Of a stretch of 64,000 bases of DNA, positions 8,901 to 17,337 are shown one piece after another (within the stretch, counting starts at the first letter, position 1; each line of letters starts with the position of its first letter). The translations under genes and the position numbers were made by a program. Source of the DNA: JAYZDK01 sp964604165 (lineage in GTDB: Bacteria; Myxococcota_A; UBA796; CAJQPC01); the NCBI GenBank assembly GCA_964604165.1, contig CAZRYF010000007.1:62001-126000 (forward strand). Reading direction: 5' to 3'. The notes under the pieces were generated by a model. That model saw only the letters and a program-made list of their open reading frames with translations. It had not been told where the DNA came from and did no database searches.

Positions 8901-9344
8901 ATGCGCAGACTCGCGGCCATGTGTACCGGGATGGGAGGGGGGGTCAGCACAATCGCCTTCTTCCTGCCCTGGGTAAGCTTCAGCTGCGCTGGAGAGAGCC
9001 GAACCGTCTCTGGTCTGGAAATGGCCCAGGAGGGCGACCCGATGGTCTGGGCAGTGCTGGCATGCTCTGGGGCCTTGATGTTGCTGGGGCCCCTGCTTGG
9101 AGAACATGCGTCTGCATTCTTGATGCGTTTGACGCTTGCCCTCGCCGGAACGGCGCTGCTTGTCTACCAGTATCTCCGGCAGGTACACGATGCGGAGTTG
9201 GAGTTGGAGGCCTGGGGCCACACCCTGGAGGCCATCAGTGTGCAGCTTGAACCGGGCGGCTACGGTGCCATCGGGGGGTTCCTTTTGGCCGTGACTGCTG
9301 GCGCAATTGGGCTCAGGTCACAGGACCCTGATCAGTCCCCTTGA
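8901..9344 (+). CDS. Small four-helix membrane protein, unknown
   Basis: 147 residues with four predicted transmembrane segments at about 12-28, 48-66, 72-92 and 120-140. A hydrophilic stretch with alternating Glu (ELELEAWGHTLE) lies between helices three and four. ATG at 8901 is preceded by GAGGGG and is favoured over an upstream start inside the divergent rlmB-like gene. No family recognised. The 3' end overlaps the convergent gene by 13 bp. Confidence 0.6.
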   Translation: MRRLAAMCTGMGGGVSTIAFFLPWVSFSCAGESRTVSGLEMAQEGDPMVWAVLACSGALMLLGPLLGEHASAFLMRLTLALAGTALLVYQYLRQVHDAELELEAWGHTLEAISVQLEPGGYGAIGGFLLAVTAGAIGLRSQDPDQSP

Positions 9345-10435
9345 TCCCCCTCCCCGCCGTCTTTTCGGTTTCCACGCCATGTCTTCCGAGTGCGGCGCTC
9401 CGTGCTTCGGGTCTCACCGCCGAATCGATAAGACAGGTCCATGGCCTGAAAGGTCCAGGCTCCCCGTTGTGAGCTGACACCGGCCCCCACTCGCATCTCC
9501 CAGCGCTTCCATGCGGAATGCCAGGCCAGGCTTGCCACATAGGCTTCAGATGCATCCACTGAACCGGTCTTTTCAATATCAAAAGCCTCGTCCAGTCCAA
9601 GGATCGGCGGAATCGTTGCACCAGCGGTCGCGTCGCCGCTAAGCATCGCCTGGACCTGTAGAATCAGGCTGTCCCGACGATTGAAGCGATAGTCTGTGGC
9701 GAAATTCAGCACCATGGCATTCGCTGTGACGGAGATGTTTCCGTCGTTCAGTCCCTCCTCGGCGGTCTCGTTCCCTCCCAGGGCGGACACAAAGGCGTCC
9801 ATTTCCGCATTCCTTGACACCAGAGCGCCGGAGAGCTCCAACAGTCCTGCCGGGGGTCCCTCCATCACGAACCAAGCCTTGTTGAGCCTGCCATGAATGG
9901 ACCACTTCTCTACGACTTGGAGGGACAGACCTCCTCCAAGCGCCTTGTAGTTCGCAGTGAAGTCATCCAGGGGAATTCCAAAGTAGCTTCCCTCCACGGC
10001 CAGATCCAAGCCACCAAACCGAATCGCGTTTACCTTTGTCTGGCCATTCTGAACATTCAACCCCCACAACACGGGCACGGTACCGACCTGAACGCGGGGC
10101 AGGACCCCGATGGTGGTTTTGGCGAGTCCGACCTTCACTTCTCCCCACTCCAATGAGTACGCGGTGAAGTCATTCTGGGCCCGGGGCTTCTGTCCCATCA
10201 GGTGTCGCTTGGGGCGAAGCCACTTGATCTGGGAATCTGTCAACTGGGGCGCTTCCGCTGCGCGGGCAAAATCCGTTTCGGAGAGATCCAGTGCCGGGGG
10301 GGGTGCTGTCTCTTCCTCTTCCTCCCCGCTCTCCTCCGAAGGTTCCGGAGCAGGCTCTGGATCCGGTTCCTGCGCCCGGACGGGTCCACACACTGCACAC
10401 ACCACCGCCCAGAAGGCTATCGCTCGAACTCCCAT
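9332..10435 (-). CDS. Exported protein with acidic Pro/Glu linker and barrel-like domain
   Basis: Signal peptide at residues 1-21 (cleavage after VRAQ). A Pro/Glu-rich linker follows to about residue 50, then about 280 residues of alternating amphipathic strands with aromatic ends (for example VKVGLAKTTIGVLPRVQVG and WEMRVGAGVSSQRG). This looks like a small outer-membrane beta-barrel with the linker in the periplasm. The basic C-terminal tail (RRTRKTWRGNRKDG) is unusual for a barrel. ATG at 10435 has GGAG upstream. Function unknown. Confidence 0.6.
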   Translation of the reverse strand: MGVRAIAFWAVVCAVCGPVRAQEPDPEPAPEPSEESGEEEEETAPPPALDLSETDFARAAEAPQLTDSQIKWLRPKRHLMGQKPRAQNDFTAYSLEWGEVKVGLAKTTIGVLPRVQVGTVPVLWGLNVQNGQTKVNAIRFGGLDLAVEGSYFGIPLDDFTANYKALGGGLSLQVVEKWSIHGRLNKAWFVMEGPPAGLLELSGALVSRNAEMDAFVSALGGNETAEEGLNDGNISVTANAMVLNFATDYRFNRRDSLILQVQAMLSGDATAGATIPPILGLDEAFDIEKTGSVDASEAYVASLAWHSAWKRWEMRVGAGVSSQRGAWTFQAMDLSYRFGGETRSTERRTRKTWRGNRKDGGEGDQGD

Positions 10436-10495
10436 GAGATTCTCCGTGCCGAACTGCACTCTACCAGACGACAGGCCGGGCCCAAATGACCTGGG

Positions 10496-11857
10496 CTACC
10501 TCATCAACTCCGCGGCAGCTTCCGCCAGTTCGGAACGCTCTCCCTTTCGGAGAGTGACGTGGCCGGCCAGAGGGGAGTTCTTGAACCTCTCCACTACGTA
10601 AGTCAGGCCGTTGGAGGTTGCATCCACATAGGGATTGTCGATCTGAAGCGGGTCCCCTGTAAGAACCACCTTGGTACCCTCTCCTGCCCGGGTCACCACA
10701 GTCTTGACCTCGTGGGGGGTCAGGTTCTGGGCCTCGTCCACAATCAGGAATTGCCTCGGGATAGAACGCCCCCGAATGTACGTTAGAGGTTCGACCTCGA
10801 TGATTCGCTGGTCCATCAGCGCCTGGTAGGCTGGCGTCCGATCGTTTCGGGGCCGGTCCTCATCGGGGTTCAAAAGCAGCTCCAGGTTGTCGAAAATCGG
10901 CTTCATCCAGGGATTCAACTTTTCCTCCAGGTCGCCGGGAAGGAAACCCACGTCACGACCCAGGGGAAACACCGGGCGCGACACGAGCATCTTTCGGTAC
11001 ACCCGATCATCCGTGACCTTCTTCAGCCCGGCTGCGATCGCAAGGAGCGTCTTACCTGTTCCCGCCATTCCATCGAGGGTGACAAGTTGGATCGAGTCGT
11101 CCAACAGCAGGTCCAGGGCAAAAAGCTGCTCCTTGTTGCGAGCAAAGATTCCCCAGACTCCCTCTTTGAATCGCCCTACCCGTACCAGCCGTCCCTGCCG
11201 CTGGTCGTATCGGACCATGGCGCTTTGGCCCTCTCGATCCTCTGCGCCGAGAATCAAGAAGTGGTTGGCGCACAAAGGCTCGTTCTCCTCCGGCTCCCAG
11301 CTCACCCAGCCCCTGCTGTACACCTCCTCAATCAGATCAGCGGGGACCTGGAAGTCCTTGACGCCCATGAAGCGCTCATCGATGTCCAGGTGAGCATGCT
11401 CATAGTCTTCCGCTGGTAGCCCGAGAGCATCCGCCTTGACGCGCATGTTCGTGTCCCGAGTCACCAACACCACCTCGCCCGAGCGGGTCGTGTCGTGCAG
11501 GTACTTCGCTGTCGACAAGATCAGGTTGTCGTTTGACCCCCCGCTGAAACCAGAAGGAAGGTCAGGTTGATCATGGGGCAGCTCTACCCGGACCGTTCCA
11601 CCTTCAGGGAGATCCACTCCCTCAGAGAGTGAGCCACGCTGTCGCATTTCATCGAGCCTTCGGGAGACAAGTCGCGCGTTTCGACCGGTCTCGTTGAGGT
11701 CCTTCTTGAAGGTGTCGATTTCCTCGATCACGGTGATGGGAATCACCACATCATGTTGTTTGAACACGTAGAGGGAATTGGGGTCGTACAGGAGCACGTT
11801 GGTGTCGAGCACGAAGACACGACTGCTACCGTCGGCCGGAACAAATCTGGGAACCAT
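10496..11857 (-). CDS. PhoH2-type protein: PIN domain plus PhoH ATPase
   Basis: Residues about 13-150 are a PIN nuclease domain (FVLDTNVLLYDPNS with D18, further acidic residues at 45-46 and VTRDTNMRVKA). Residues 240-453 are a PhoH ATPase with Walker A GMAGTGKT at 263-270 and Walker B FLIVDEAQN. This fused architecture (PhoH2, YlaK-like) is described as an RNA helicase/ribonuclease. No antitoxin-like small ORF is present upstream. The leader carries a GC-rich hairpin (11902-11919). Confidence 0.92.
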   Translation of the reverse strand: MVPRFVPADGSSRVFVLDTNVLLYDPNSLYVFKQHDVVIPITVIEEIDTFKKDLNETGRNARLVSRRLDEMRQRGSLSEGVDLPEGGTVRVELPHDQPDLPSGFSGGSNDNLILSTAKYLHDTTRSGEVVLVTRDTNMRVKADALGLPAEDYEHAHLDIDERFMGVKDFQVPADLIEEVYSRGWVSWEPEENEPLCANHFLILGAEDREGQSAMVRYDQRQGRLVRVGRFKEGVWGIFARNKEQLFALDLLLDDSIQLVTLDGMAGTGKTLLAIAAGLKKVTDDRVYRKMLVSRPVFPLGRDVGFLPGDLEEKLNPWMKPIFDNLELLLNPDEDRPRNDRTPAYQALMDQRIIEVEPLTYIRGRSIPRQFLIVDEAQNLTPHEVKTVVTRAGEGTKVVLTGDPLQIDNPYVDATSNGLTYVVERFKNSPLAGHVTLRKGERSELAEAAAELMR

Positions 11858-11901
11858 GGATATTTTTTCGGTGGTTTCTTGGGGGGGGGAAGGAGCTGCT
11901 T

Positions 11902-11919
11902 CCGGCTCCCCGAAGCCGG
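11902..11919 (-). other. GC-rich hairpin upstream of the PhoH2 gene
   Basis: CCGGCT-loop-AGCCGG, a perfect 6-bp stem with a 6-base loop, between the end of the secreted-protein gene (11946) and the PhoH2 start. It has no U-run on the minus strand, so it may be a leader structure or a Rho-dependent end rather than an intrinsic terminator. Confidence 0.4.
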
Positions 11920-11945
11920 TCGAGCGGGGGCGTGAGGGGCTGGGG

Positions 11946-12497
11946 TCAGGGAGTGGGCGCCAGGGCGACGTCCAGGACTTCCTGGTGGAGAGAGGGGCAG
12001 GCTGATCGACAGTAGACCGAGATGGCGGGCTCCTGGAGGTTGAGGGTCCCGGCTTCCACTCTGGTCTCGCCTACGTATATAGCAAGAGTGCCGGAGGCGT
12101 TCACCCCGGAATGGCCTCTAAGTGTGATGACATTGGATCCGGGCCAGAGGTGGGGGCCAAGATCCACCATGAGCGGTGGGGCGCCGGACCGGATCGAGCC
12201 AACCTTCAACCCCCCCATCCAAACATCCGCGCTGTGGCCGGAGGATGACATGTCCTCCGATACAAGCCACCAGCCCCCAAAGGGAACGCCATTGCCCCGG
12301 GGGACGCTCGCCGCTTCATTGGAGGGAAGCTCGGTCACATCGTACTCAGGGACCGCCAGGTGGACATCCCCCGCAGCGTCGAATCGCACGGTTGCGTTGT
12401 GGAGCTCCAGGTTCTTCACGGTTCCAATCGGCAATCCGTTGAGGAACAGCTCCCCTGCACTGGCTGGCAGGGCGGAAACAAACAGCAGGGAAAGCAT
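11946..12497 (-). CDS. Secreted protein, unknown
   Basis: A short signal sequence (MLSLLFVSALPASAG) is followed by about 165 residues of mostly beta structure containing repeated Gly-turns (LFLNGLPIGTVKNLEL and VWMGGLKVGSIRSG look like two copies of one hairpin unit). Two Cys near the C-terminus (CRSAC) could form a disulfide in the periplasm. Start codon lies 10 bp after the IHF-like gene, so the two are probably cotranscribed. Not recognised as any known family. Confidence 0.6.
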   Translation of the reverse strand: MLSLLFVSALPASAGELFLNGLPIGTVKNLELHNATVRFDAAGDVHLAVPEYDVTELPSNEAASVPRGNGVPFGGWWLVSEDMSSSGHSADVWMGGLKVGSIRSGAPPLMVDLGPHLWPGSNVITLRGHSGVNASGTLAIYVGETRVEAGTLNLQEPAISVYCRSACPSLHQEVLDVALAPTP

Positions 12498-12507
12498 CAG
12501 TGACCGC

Positions 12508-12789
12508 TCAATTGCCGTTGTTGACCCGGTCTCGCAGGGCCTTGCCCACCTTGAAGACCGGCAGAATCTTGGCCTTCACCCGAATGGTCGCATTGGTCTT
12601 CGGGTTTCGTCCCCGGTATCCGGTGTAGTGCCGGGTGCGGAAGCTCCCAAATCCACGCAACTCAATGCGCTCCCCATTGCAGAGGGCCTCCCGCATGCTG
12701 TCAAAGACAATGTTCACTGCCTCCTCCGCAGTCTTTCTGGGAAGACTTTGGTCTGCGGCCACGAGATCTACAAGTTCCGACTTGGTCAT
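12508..12789 (-). CDS. HU/IHF-family DNA-bending protein, closest to IHF-beta
   Basis: 93 residues with the family core: MTKSELVDLVA at the start, GERIELRGFGSF in the arm, and GRNPKT in the DNA-contacting loop, followed by FKVGKALRDRVN. The MTKSEL opening and RGFGSF motif resemble IHF-beta more than HU. It binds and bends DNA as a dimer. ATG at 12789 fits the family N-terminus; a second ATG at 12804 would add five residues. A good sigma-70 promoter lies immediately upstream. Confidence 0.9.
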   Translation of the reverse strand: MTKSELVDLVAADQSLPRKTAEEAVNIVFDSMREALCNGERIELRGFGSFRTRHYTGYRGRNPKTNATIRVKAKILPVFKVGKALRDRVNNGN

Positions 12790-12822
12790 TCCGTTTGATT
12801 CCATGGGTCAAAAGGGGGGAGC

Positions 12823-12851
12823 GATATAGGGCGCCCGCCGCCGTTGGTCAA
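12823..12851 (-). promoter_or_regulatory. Sigma-70 type promoter of the IHF-like gene
   Basis: On the minus strand TTGACC, a 17-bp spacer, then TATATC. The -35 is 5 of 6 and the -10 is 4 of 6 to consensus at ideal spacing, placing the start of transcription about 25 nt before the ATG at 12789. It is one of the best promoter matches I found in the window. Confidence 0.6.
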
Positions 12852-12856
12852 GAGAG

Positions 12857-12879
12857 AAATCCCCATATTCCAGGGATTT
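12857..12879 (-). terminator. Hairpin after secF, candidate transcription terminator
   Basis: AAATCCC and GGGATTT form a 7-bp stem with a 9-base loop, just 3 bp beyond the secF stop. The following bases on the minus strand (CTCTCTT) are pyrimidine-rich but not a full U-run, so termination efficiency is doubtful. Confidence 0.4.
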
Positions 12880-12881
12880 GG

Positions 12882-14057
12882 TCACGCGGCGCCTTTAATG
12901 TCGGGGCCACTGTCCGGCGCACTGGGTACGAGGAGCGCCACCAGGCGGGGCTTCACCTTCTCCATGAGGAGAATCATGGGGCTCGCAACAAACACGGTGG
13001 AATAGGTTCCCACCACCACACCAATCATCATGGCGAGGGCAAAAGTCTCAATGACCGGTCCCCCCATGACCAGAAATGCCGAGATGGCCACAAGGGTGGT
13101 GAGAGAGGTGGCCAGGGTACGGGCAAGGGTCTCGTTCACCGAGTCATTGATGAGCTGTCCCATGTCTGTGCGCCGGTACCTCTCCATGTTCTCGCGGATT
13201 CGGTCATAGATCACGATGGTGTCGTTCAGGGAGTACCCAATGATGGTCAACAAGGCGCCGATCATCGACAGGTTTACCTCGTGCTGAATCAACACGAAAA
13301 TCCCGATGGTGATGGACACATCGTGAAACAAGGCTGCGATGGCGCCCGGCGCAAAGGTCAGGTCAAACCGGAACCCGATGTAAATCAACACCAGGGCGAG
13401 GGTCGCCAACATCGCCACAAAGCCTTGGCGCCGGAGGTTGCCTCCAACCTTGGGGCCCACAGAACTCACCCCGGATATCTGGACACTTCGGCCCGGAAGG
13501 GCGCCTTTCAAGGTCTTTTCCACCTGCACTGCGAGGGGCGGGAGCGTGATGGAGAAGGTGTTGTCATCCGGGTGAGAGTTCACCCCGATTCCCTCCAACC
13601 CTGACAGGGCTTCCTGGATTTCCGTGATCGACCGGGACGGCTCCCCGTGTTCAATGGTCAGCTCGGCGTCCACCTGGGCATCCAGGCGGCCCTCCAGGAC
13701 CCAATCAGCCCCATAGGCGTCTCGCAGGACCCCCAACACCCCCTCTCGGTGCTCATCGGTACCGAAGGTGGTGTCCCGAAGGCGGACGATGAACTCGTGG
13801 TCCGCGGGATCATTGATCTGCTGCACGGAGTCCCCGGACAGGCCCAGGGAGGTCAGAGCATCTCGAATTTCTGCGATATCGATCGTCTCCTCGAAGGCCA
13901 GTTGAACCTCGGTGCCTCCCGTGAAGTCGATGCCCCAGTTGGGCCCCTTGGCGAAGAAGAGCACCACGGACGCCAGCACAAGAATGCCAGAGACAATGCC
14001 TGCCTTTTGACGAAATCCGATGAAGTCGTAGGATGTACCGGGCCTGATCAGTTGCAT
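12882..14057 (-). CDS. secF: Protein translocase subunit SecF
   Basis: 391-residue RND-type membrane protein that works with SecD to use the proton gradient in late steps of Sec export. Visible hallmarks: WGIDFTGGTEVQL after the first transmembrane helix, the periplasmic domain, then five helices with IGYSLNDTIVIYDRIREN. ATG at 14057 (GAGG upstream) is chosen over the longer frame that would run into secD. It starts 7 bp after secD ends, and the pair is cotranscribed with yajC. Confidence 0.96.
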   Translation of the reverse strand: MQLIRPGTSYDFIGFRQKAGIVSGILVLASVVLFFAKGPNWGIDFTGGTEVQLAFEETIDIAEIRDALTSLGLSGDSVQQINDPADHEFIVRLRDTTFGTDEHREGVLGVLRDAYGADWVLEGRLDAQVDAELTIEHGEPSRSITEIQEALSGLEGIGVNSHPDDNTFSITLPPLAVQVEKTLKGALPGRSVQISGVSSVGPKVGGNLRRQGFVAMLATLALVLIYIGFRFDLTFAPGAIAALFHDVSITIGIFVLIQHEVNLSMIGALLTIIGYSLNDTIVIYDRIRENMERYRRTDMGQLINDSVNETLARTLATSLTTLVAISAFLVMGGPVIETFALAMMIGVVVGTYSTVFVASPMILLMEKVKPRLVALLVPSAPDSGPDIKGAA

Positions 14058-14064
14058 GAGAGCC

Positions 14065-15831
14065 TCACATCGACAGCTGGGTGGTGGAACGCCGCACAAT
14101 CAAATCCATGAGGGTGCGGGACACAAACACAGCGGTGAAAAGGGTGGTTCCGATTCCCACCAGAAGGGTGACAGCAAAGCCCTTGATGGGCCCCGTGCCG
14201 TAGCTGTACAGCACCACGCCGGCGATGGCGGTGGTGATGTTCGCATCCACCACAGCGGACAGGGCATTGTCGAAGCCACTGTCCACCGCGGAGCGTGCGG
14301 TCTTGCCGAGACGGAGCTCCTCCCGGATTCGTTCGAAGATGATGATGTTGGCATCCACCGCCATACCCACCGTCAACGCGATGCCGGCGATTCCTGGCAA
14401 GGTCAGCGTGGCCCCCATGCTCGCCAACAAAGCCATGATGCAGGCCACGTTCAGTCCCAGCGCGGCGTTGGCAACGACGCCAAGGGACCGGTAGTAGAGA
14501 AACATGAACAGGACCACCAGGATCCCGCCCACCATGGTGGCTCGCACCCCTGCAGCGATGGAGTCTGCACCCAACTGGGCACCGACCTGTCGTACTTCGC
14601 CAATGCTCACTGGCGCGGGAAGAGCGCCTGTACGCAGCACCAAGGACAGAATCGTCGCATCCTGTTGAATCTGGTAGGGGTCCCCTGCCCCCATCTCAAT
14701 GGACGCTCGACCGCCGCCGATCTTCTCCCGAATGACCGGCGCAGAACGGGCCTGCCTGTCCAACACGATGGCAAAGCGTTTGCCCACATTGTCCCCGGTA
14801 ATCTGAGCGAATTTCCGGCCCCCGGCGGGCTTGAATTCGAGGGCCACATAGGAGTCGCCCATCTGGTTCCACTGGACAGAGGCATCGTTGATGTCGTCCC
14901 CGGTCAGGATCACCTGGTCCTTGAGGATGTAGGGGAGGGTCCGGACCTTGTCCTGGTTTTCAGCCTCTGCGGGCGGGTCTGTGTACTCCCAGAGGATCCG
15001 TTGATCCTGGGTGATGCGTCCGTTGTCCTGAAGCCAGTTGTTCAGGGCGTCATCATCCAGGAACAAGGCTGGCTCCATCTCCTCTTCAGCGGCGAGGAGG
15101 GCCCGCTGAAGGGCGTCCTCATCTGCATCCTCGTCCACCAGAAAGAACTCCAAAACCGCAGTGGTCCCGATGACCGAAATGGCCTGCTGCAGGTTGTCGA
15201 TGCCCGGCAGTTGCACATTGATGTCCTGTCCCTTCCGAAGAATGGCCGGCTCCTTGACACCTGTGGCGTCCACCCGGTTCCGGAGACCCTCCACCGCCTG
15301 CTCCACGGAGTTGGCACCAATGAGGGTGATGGCATCCTCCTGCATCTCCCACACGTGCCACCGCGTCCCGTCGTCATCGGTGCGAACAGACTGGTATCTG
15401 TAGGACCGCATTCGCTCCGCCATGGTGCTCTTCAAGTCCGCCAGAGAGGTCTCCTGGGCCAGGGCGATCTCCAGCGCCGGCTTGTTCCTGGCCCGCCGGA
15501 TGTCCGTGGTCAGGATCTCATTGCGCTGGACCAGATCCTCCACGGTCTGTACATCCCGTCCCACCGCAGACCGCACGGCCTCGTCCACATCCACGGAGAG
15601 GGTGAGGTCGATGCCGCCCTGAAGATCAAGTCCCAGGTTGATGCGTGTGTCCGGCATCCAGGAAGGCAGCGCGTCGTCCGCCCCTTCCGCCTCCGCGCCA
15701 TCCACAGACTCCACCTGTGCAGCGATTCGGTCCGCTGCGCTTTCACCCAGAAAACTCGGCAAAAGCACGTAGACGGAGCCCAACAGTGCACAGAGAATGA
15801 CAGAAAAACGGAACCACCAGGTGCCACCCAT
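14065..15831 (-). CDS. secD: Protein translocase subunit SecD
   Basis: 588 residues, six transmembrane helices and a large periplasmic domain; contains LGLDLQGGIDLTL near the N-terminus and GIALTVGMAVDANIIIFERIREE in helix 4. It drives release and movement of exported preproteins together with SecF. ATG at 15831 is decided by AAGGAG seven bases upstream (15839-15844); the longer frame would overlap yajC by 17 bp. The periplasmic domain has an acidic insertion near EDADEDALQRALLAAEEE. Confidence 0.96.
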   Translation of the reverse strand: MGGTWWFRFSVILCALLGSVYVLLPSFLGESAADRIAAQVESVDGAEAEGADDALPSWMPDTRINLGLDLQGGIDLTLSVDVDEAVRSAVGRDVQTVEDLVQRNEILTTDIRRARNKPALEIALAQETSLADLKSTMAERMRSYRYQSVRTDDDGTRWHVWEMQEDAITLIGANSVEQAVEGLRNRVDATGVKEPAILRKGQDINVQLPGIDNLQQAISVIGTTAVLEFFLVDEDADEDALQRALLAAEEEMEPALFLDDDALNNWLQDNGRITQDQRILWEYTDPPAEAENQDKVRTLPYILKDQVILTGDDINDASVQWNQMGDSYVALEFKPAGGRKFAQITGDNVGKRFAIVLDRQARSAPVIREKIGGGRASIEMGAGDPYQIQQDATILSLVLRTGALPAPVSIGEVRQVGAQLGADSIAAGVRATMVGGILVVLFMFLYYRSLGVVANAALGLNVACIMALLASMGATLTLPGIAGIALTVGMAVDANIIIFERIREELRLGKTARSAVDSGFDNALSAVVDANITTAIAGVVLYSYGTGPIKGFAVTLLVGIGTTLFTAVFVSRTLMDLIVRRSTTQLSM

Positions 15832-15835
15832 GGGG

Positions 15836-16192
15836 CTACTCCTTGTCGCCATCGGTGGCCCCGAAAAGGGACTTCACCGAGGATTTTAGAAAGGGAATCC
15901 GGACCTTCTCCGAGACCTCGACGAGCACTTGCTCATCGTCCACCTGCCACACAACACCCACAATCCCGCCATCCGTGACCACACGATCCCCCTTTTTCAG
16001 GGCTGCGAGCAGGAGCGAGTGTTCGTTGCGGGACTTGTTCTGTGGCCGGATCACGAGGAAATAGAAGATGCCGATGAAAATCACCAGCATGACCAGGGGC
16101 GAGCCCTGGGATTGGACAGCCTGGGGGGACGCCCCGCTCTGCGCGAAAGCGGTTTGGAAGAATGCCGGGAAAGTCGCAGGAAGGAACGTCAC
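15836..16192 (-). CDS. yajC: Preprotein translocase accessory subunit YajC
   Basis: 118 residues with one transmembrane helix (LVMLVIFIGIFYFLVIRP) followed by the conserved RPQNK and the DGGIVG loop. YajC associates with SecDF. GTG at 16192 overlaps the tgt stop as GTGA and has GGAG upstream, indicating translational coupling. It sits in the common tgt-yajC-secD-secF order. Confidence 0.95.
   Translation of the reverse strand: MTFLPATFPAFFQTAFAQSGASPQAVQSQGSPLVMLVIFIGIFYFLVIRPQNKSRNEHSLLLAALKKGDRVVTDGGIVGVVWQVDDEQVLVEVSEKVRIPFLKSSVKSLFGATDGDKE
15839..15844 (-). promoter_or_regulatory. secD: Ribosome binding site AAGGAG of secD
   Basis: Strong Shine-Dalgarno sequence inside the last codons of yajC, seven bases before the ATG at 15831. 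It fixes the secD start. Confidence 0.75.
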
Positions 16193-17337
16193 TTTGAATT
16201 CTCCGAGCCGTCCGCGTAGGAACTGCGCCACAGGGTGCTCTCAAGTCGCAGGGTTTCCACTGCCTGGGGACCGTCGGAGATGGCCTGGCGGAGTTTGCGC
16301 ATGAGGTCCTGGTAGAAAGAGAGGTTGTGGAGGGTCAGGAGCCTGGGGGCCAGGACTTCCTTGGTCATGTGCAGGTGCCTCAAGTAGGCCCGGCTGAAAG
16401 ACCGGCACGTATAACACGCACAGTCCGGGTCGATGGGTGCCGGGTCATCGCGAAACCGGGCGTGCTTGAGCGTGAGTCTCCCAAAGGGCGTAAACACGAC
16501 CCCAAACCGGGCCAAACGGGTGGGCATGACGCAGTCGAACAGGTCCACCCCGCGGGCGGCAGCCCCTACGATATCGTCTGGATATCCCACCCCCATGAGG
16601 TACCGGACCTTCTCCTTCGGCAAACACTCCAGGGACAGGGAGACCATGTCGAGCATCTCTTCCTGGGTCTCACCCACGCTCAGCCCACCCATGGCGTAGC
16701 CGTCCAGGTCCATGTCTGCGAGCAGGTTGGCGTGGTCTCTCCGCAGTCCTGGATGGAACCCTCCCTGAACGATCCCGAACAGGGCCGTTCGGTCCGGGTG
16801 TCTTCGCGCATCCAGGCAGCGCTGGAGCCAGCGGGTGGTTCTCTCCGTACTTCGCCGGGTCCTGTGGAAGTCTGCAGGATGCTCAATGCATTCATCCAGG
16901 GCCATGGCTACATCCACGCCGAGGGCCTCCTGGATTTCCACGGCCAGCTCCGGAGTCAACAACCGCCACTGGCCATCCAGGTTGCTCAGGAAATGGACTC
17001 CTTCTTCTTTGACCCTGGCCTTTTCCCGAAAGGAGAAGACCTGGTACCCACCGGAGTCCGTGAGGATGGGACGCTTCCAGCCCATCATCTTGTGAAGGCC
17101 TCCCAGGGACTGAACCAGCTCGTGTCCAGGCCTTACCCACAGGTGGTAGGTGTTCGCGAGGATCATTCCCGCGCCGCAGTCTTCCACCTCTTCCGGGGTC
17201 AGTCCCTTGACGCTACCCCCTGTTCCCACCGGCATGAAGGCTGGCGTCTGCACGTCTCCATGGGGAAGGGTCAGCACCCCCCTTCTGGCAGCACCTGCCG
17301 TCTCATTTCCCCGGTAGGAGCAGCATTGCGTCGCCAT
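16189..17337 (-). CDS. tgt: Queuine/preQ1 tRNA-guanine transglycosylase
   Basis: Exchanges guanine 34 for preQ1 in tRNAs with GUN anticodons, in queuosine synthesis. 382 residues. Seen: FMPVGTGGSVKGLTPEEV, catalytic-loop aspartate in LTDSGGYQVFS, GVDLFDCVMPTR, and the zinc site CACYTC with the downstream His. ATG at 17337 overlaps the end of queA by 35 bp; the core homology begins around GAARRGVLTLPHG, so GTG 17277 is a fallback. Confidence 0.95.
   Translation of the reverse strand: MATQCCSYRGNETAGAARRGVLTLPHGDVQTPAFMPVGTGGSVKGLTPEEVEDCGAGMILANTYHLWVRPGHELVQSLGGLHKMMGWKRPILTDSGGYQVFSFREKARVKEEGVHFLSNLDGQWRLLTPELAVEIQEALGVDVAMALDECIEHPADFHRTRRSTERTTRWLQRCLDARRHPDRTALFGIVQGGFHPGLRRDHANLLADMDLDGYAMGGLSVGETQEEMLDMVSLSLECLPKEKVRYLMGVGYPDDIVGAAARGVDLFDCVMPTRLARFGVVFTPFGRLTLKHARFRDDPAPIDPDCACYTCRSFSRAYLRHLHMTKEVLAPRLLTLHNLSFYQDLMRKLRQAISDGPQAVETLRLESTLWRSSYADGSENSK

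Noticed and set aside
10496..11857. Toxin-antitoxin module based on the PIN domain
   Set aside because: The PIN is fused to a PhoH ATPase, and there is no small antitoxin gene next to it.
14056..15978. 640-codon open frame on the plus strand, opposite secD/secF
   Set aside because: Antisense to clear SecD sequence. High-GC genes often leave the opposite frame open; it has no recognisable domain and a biased His/Gln/Arg composition.
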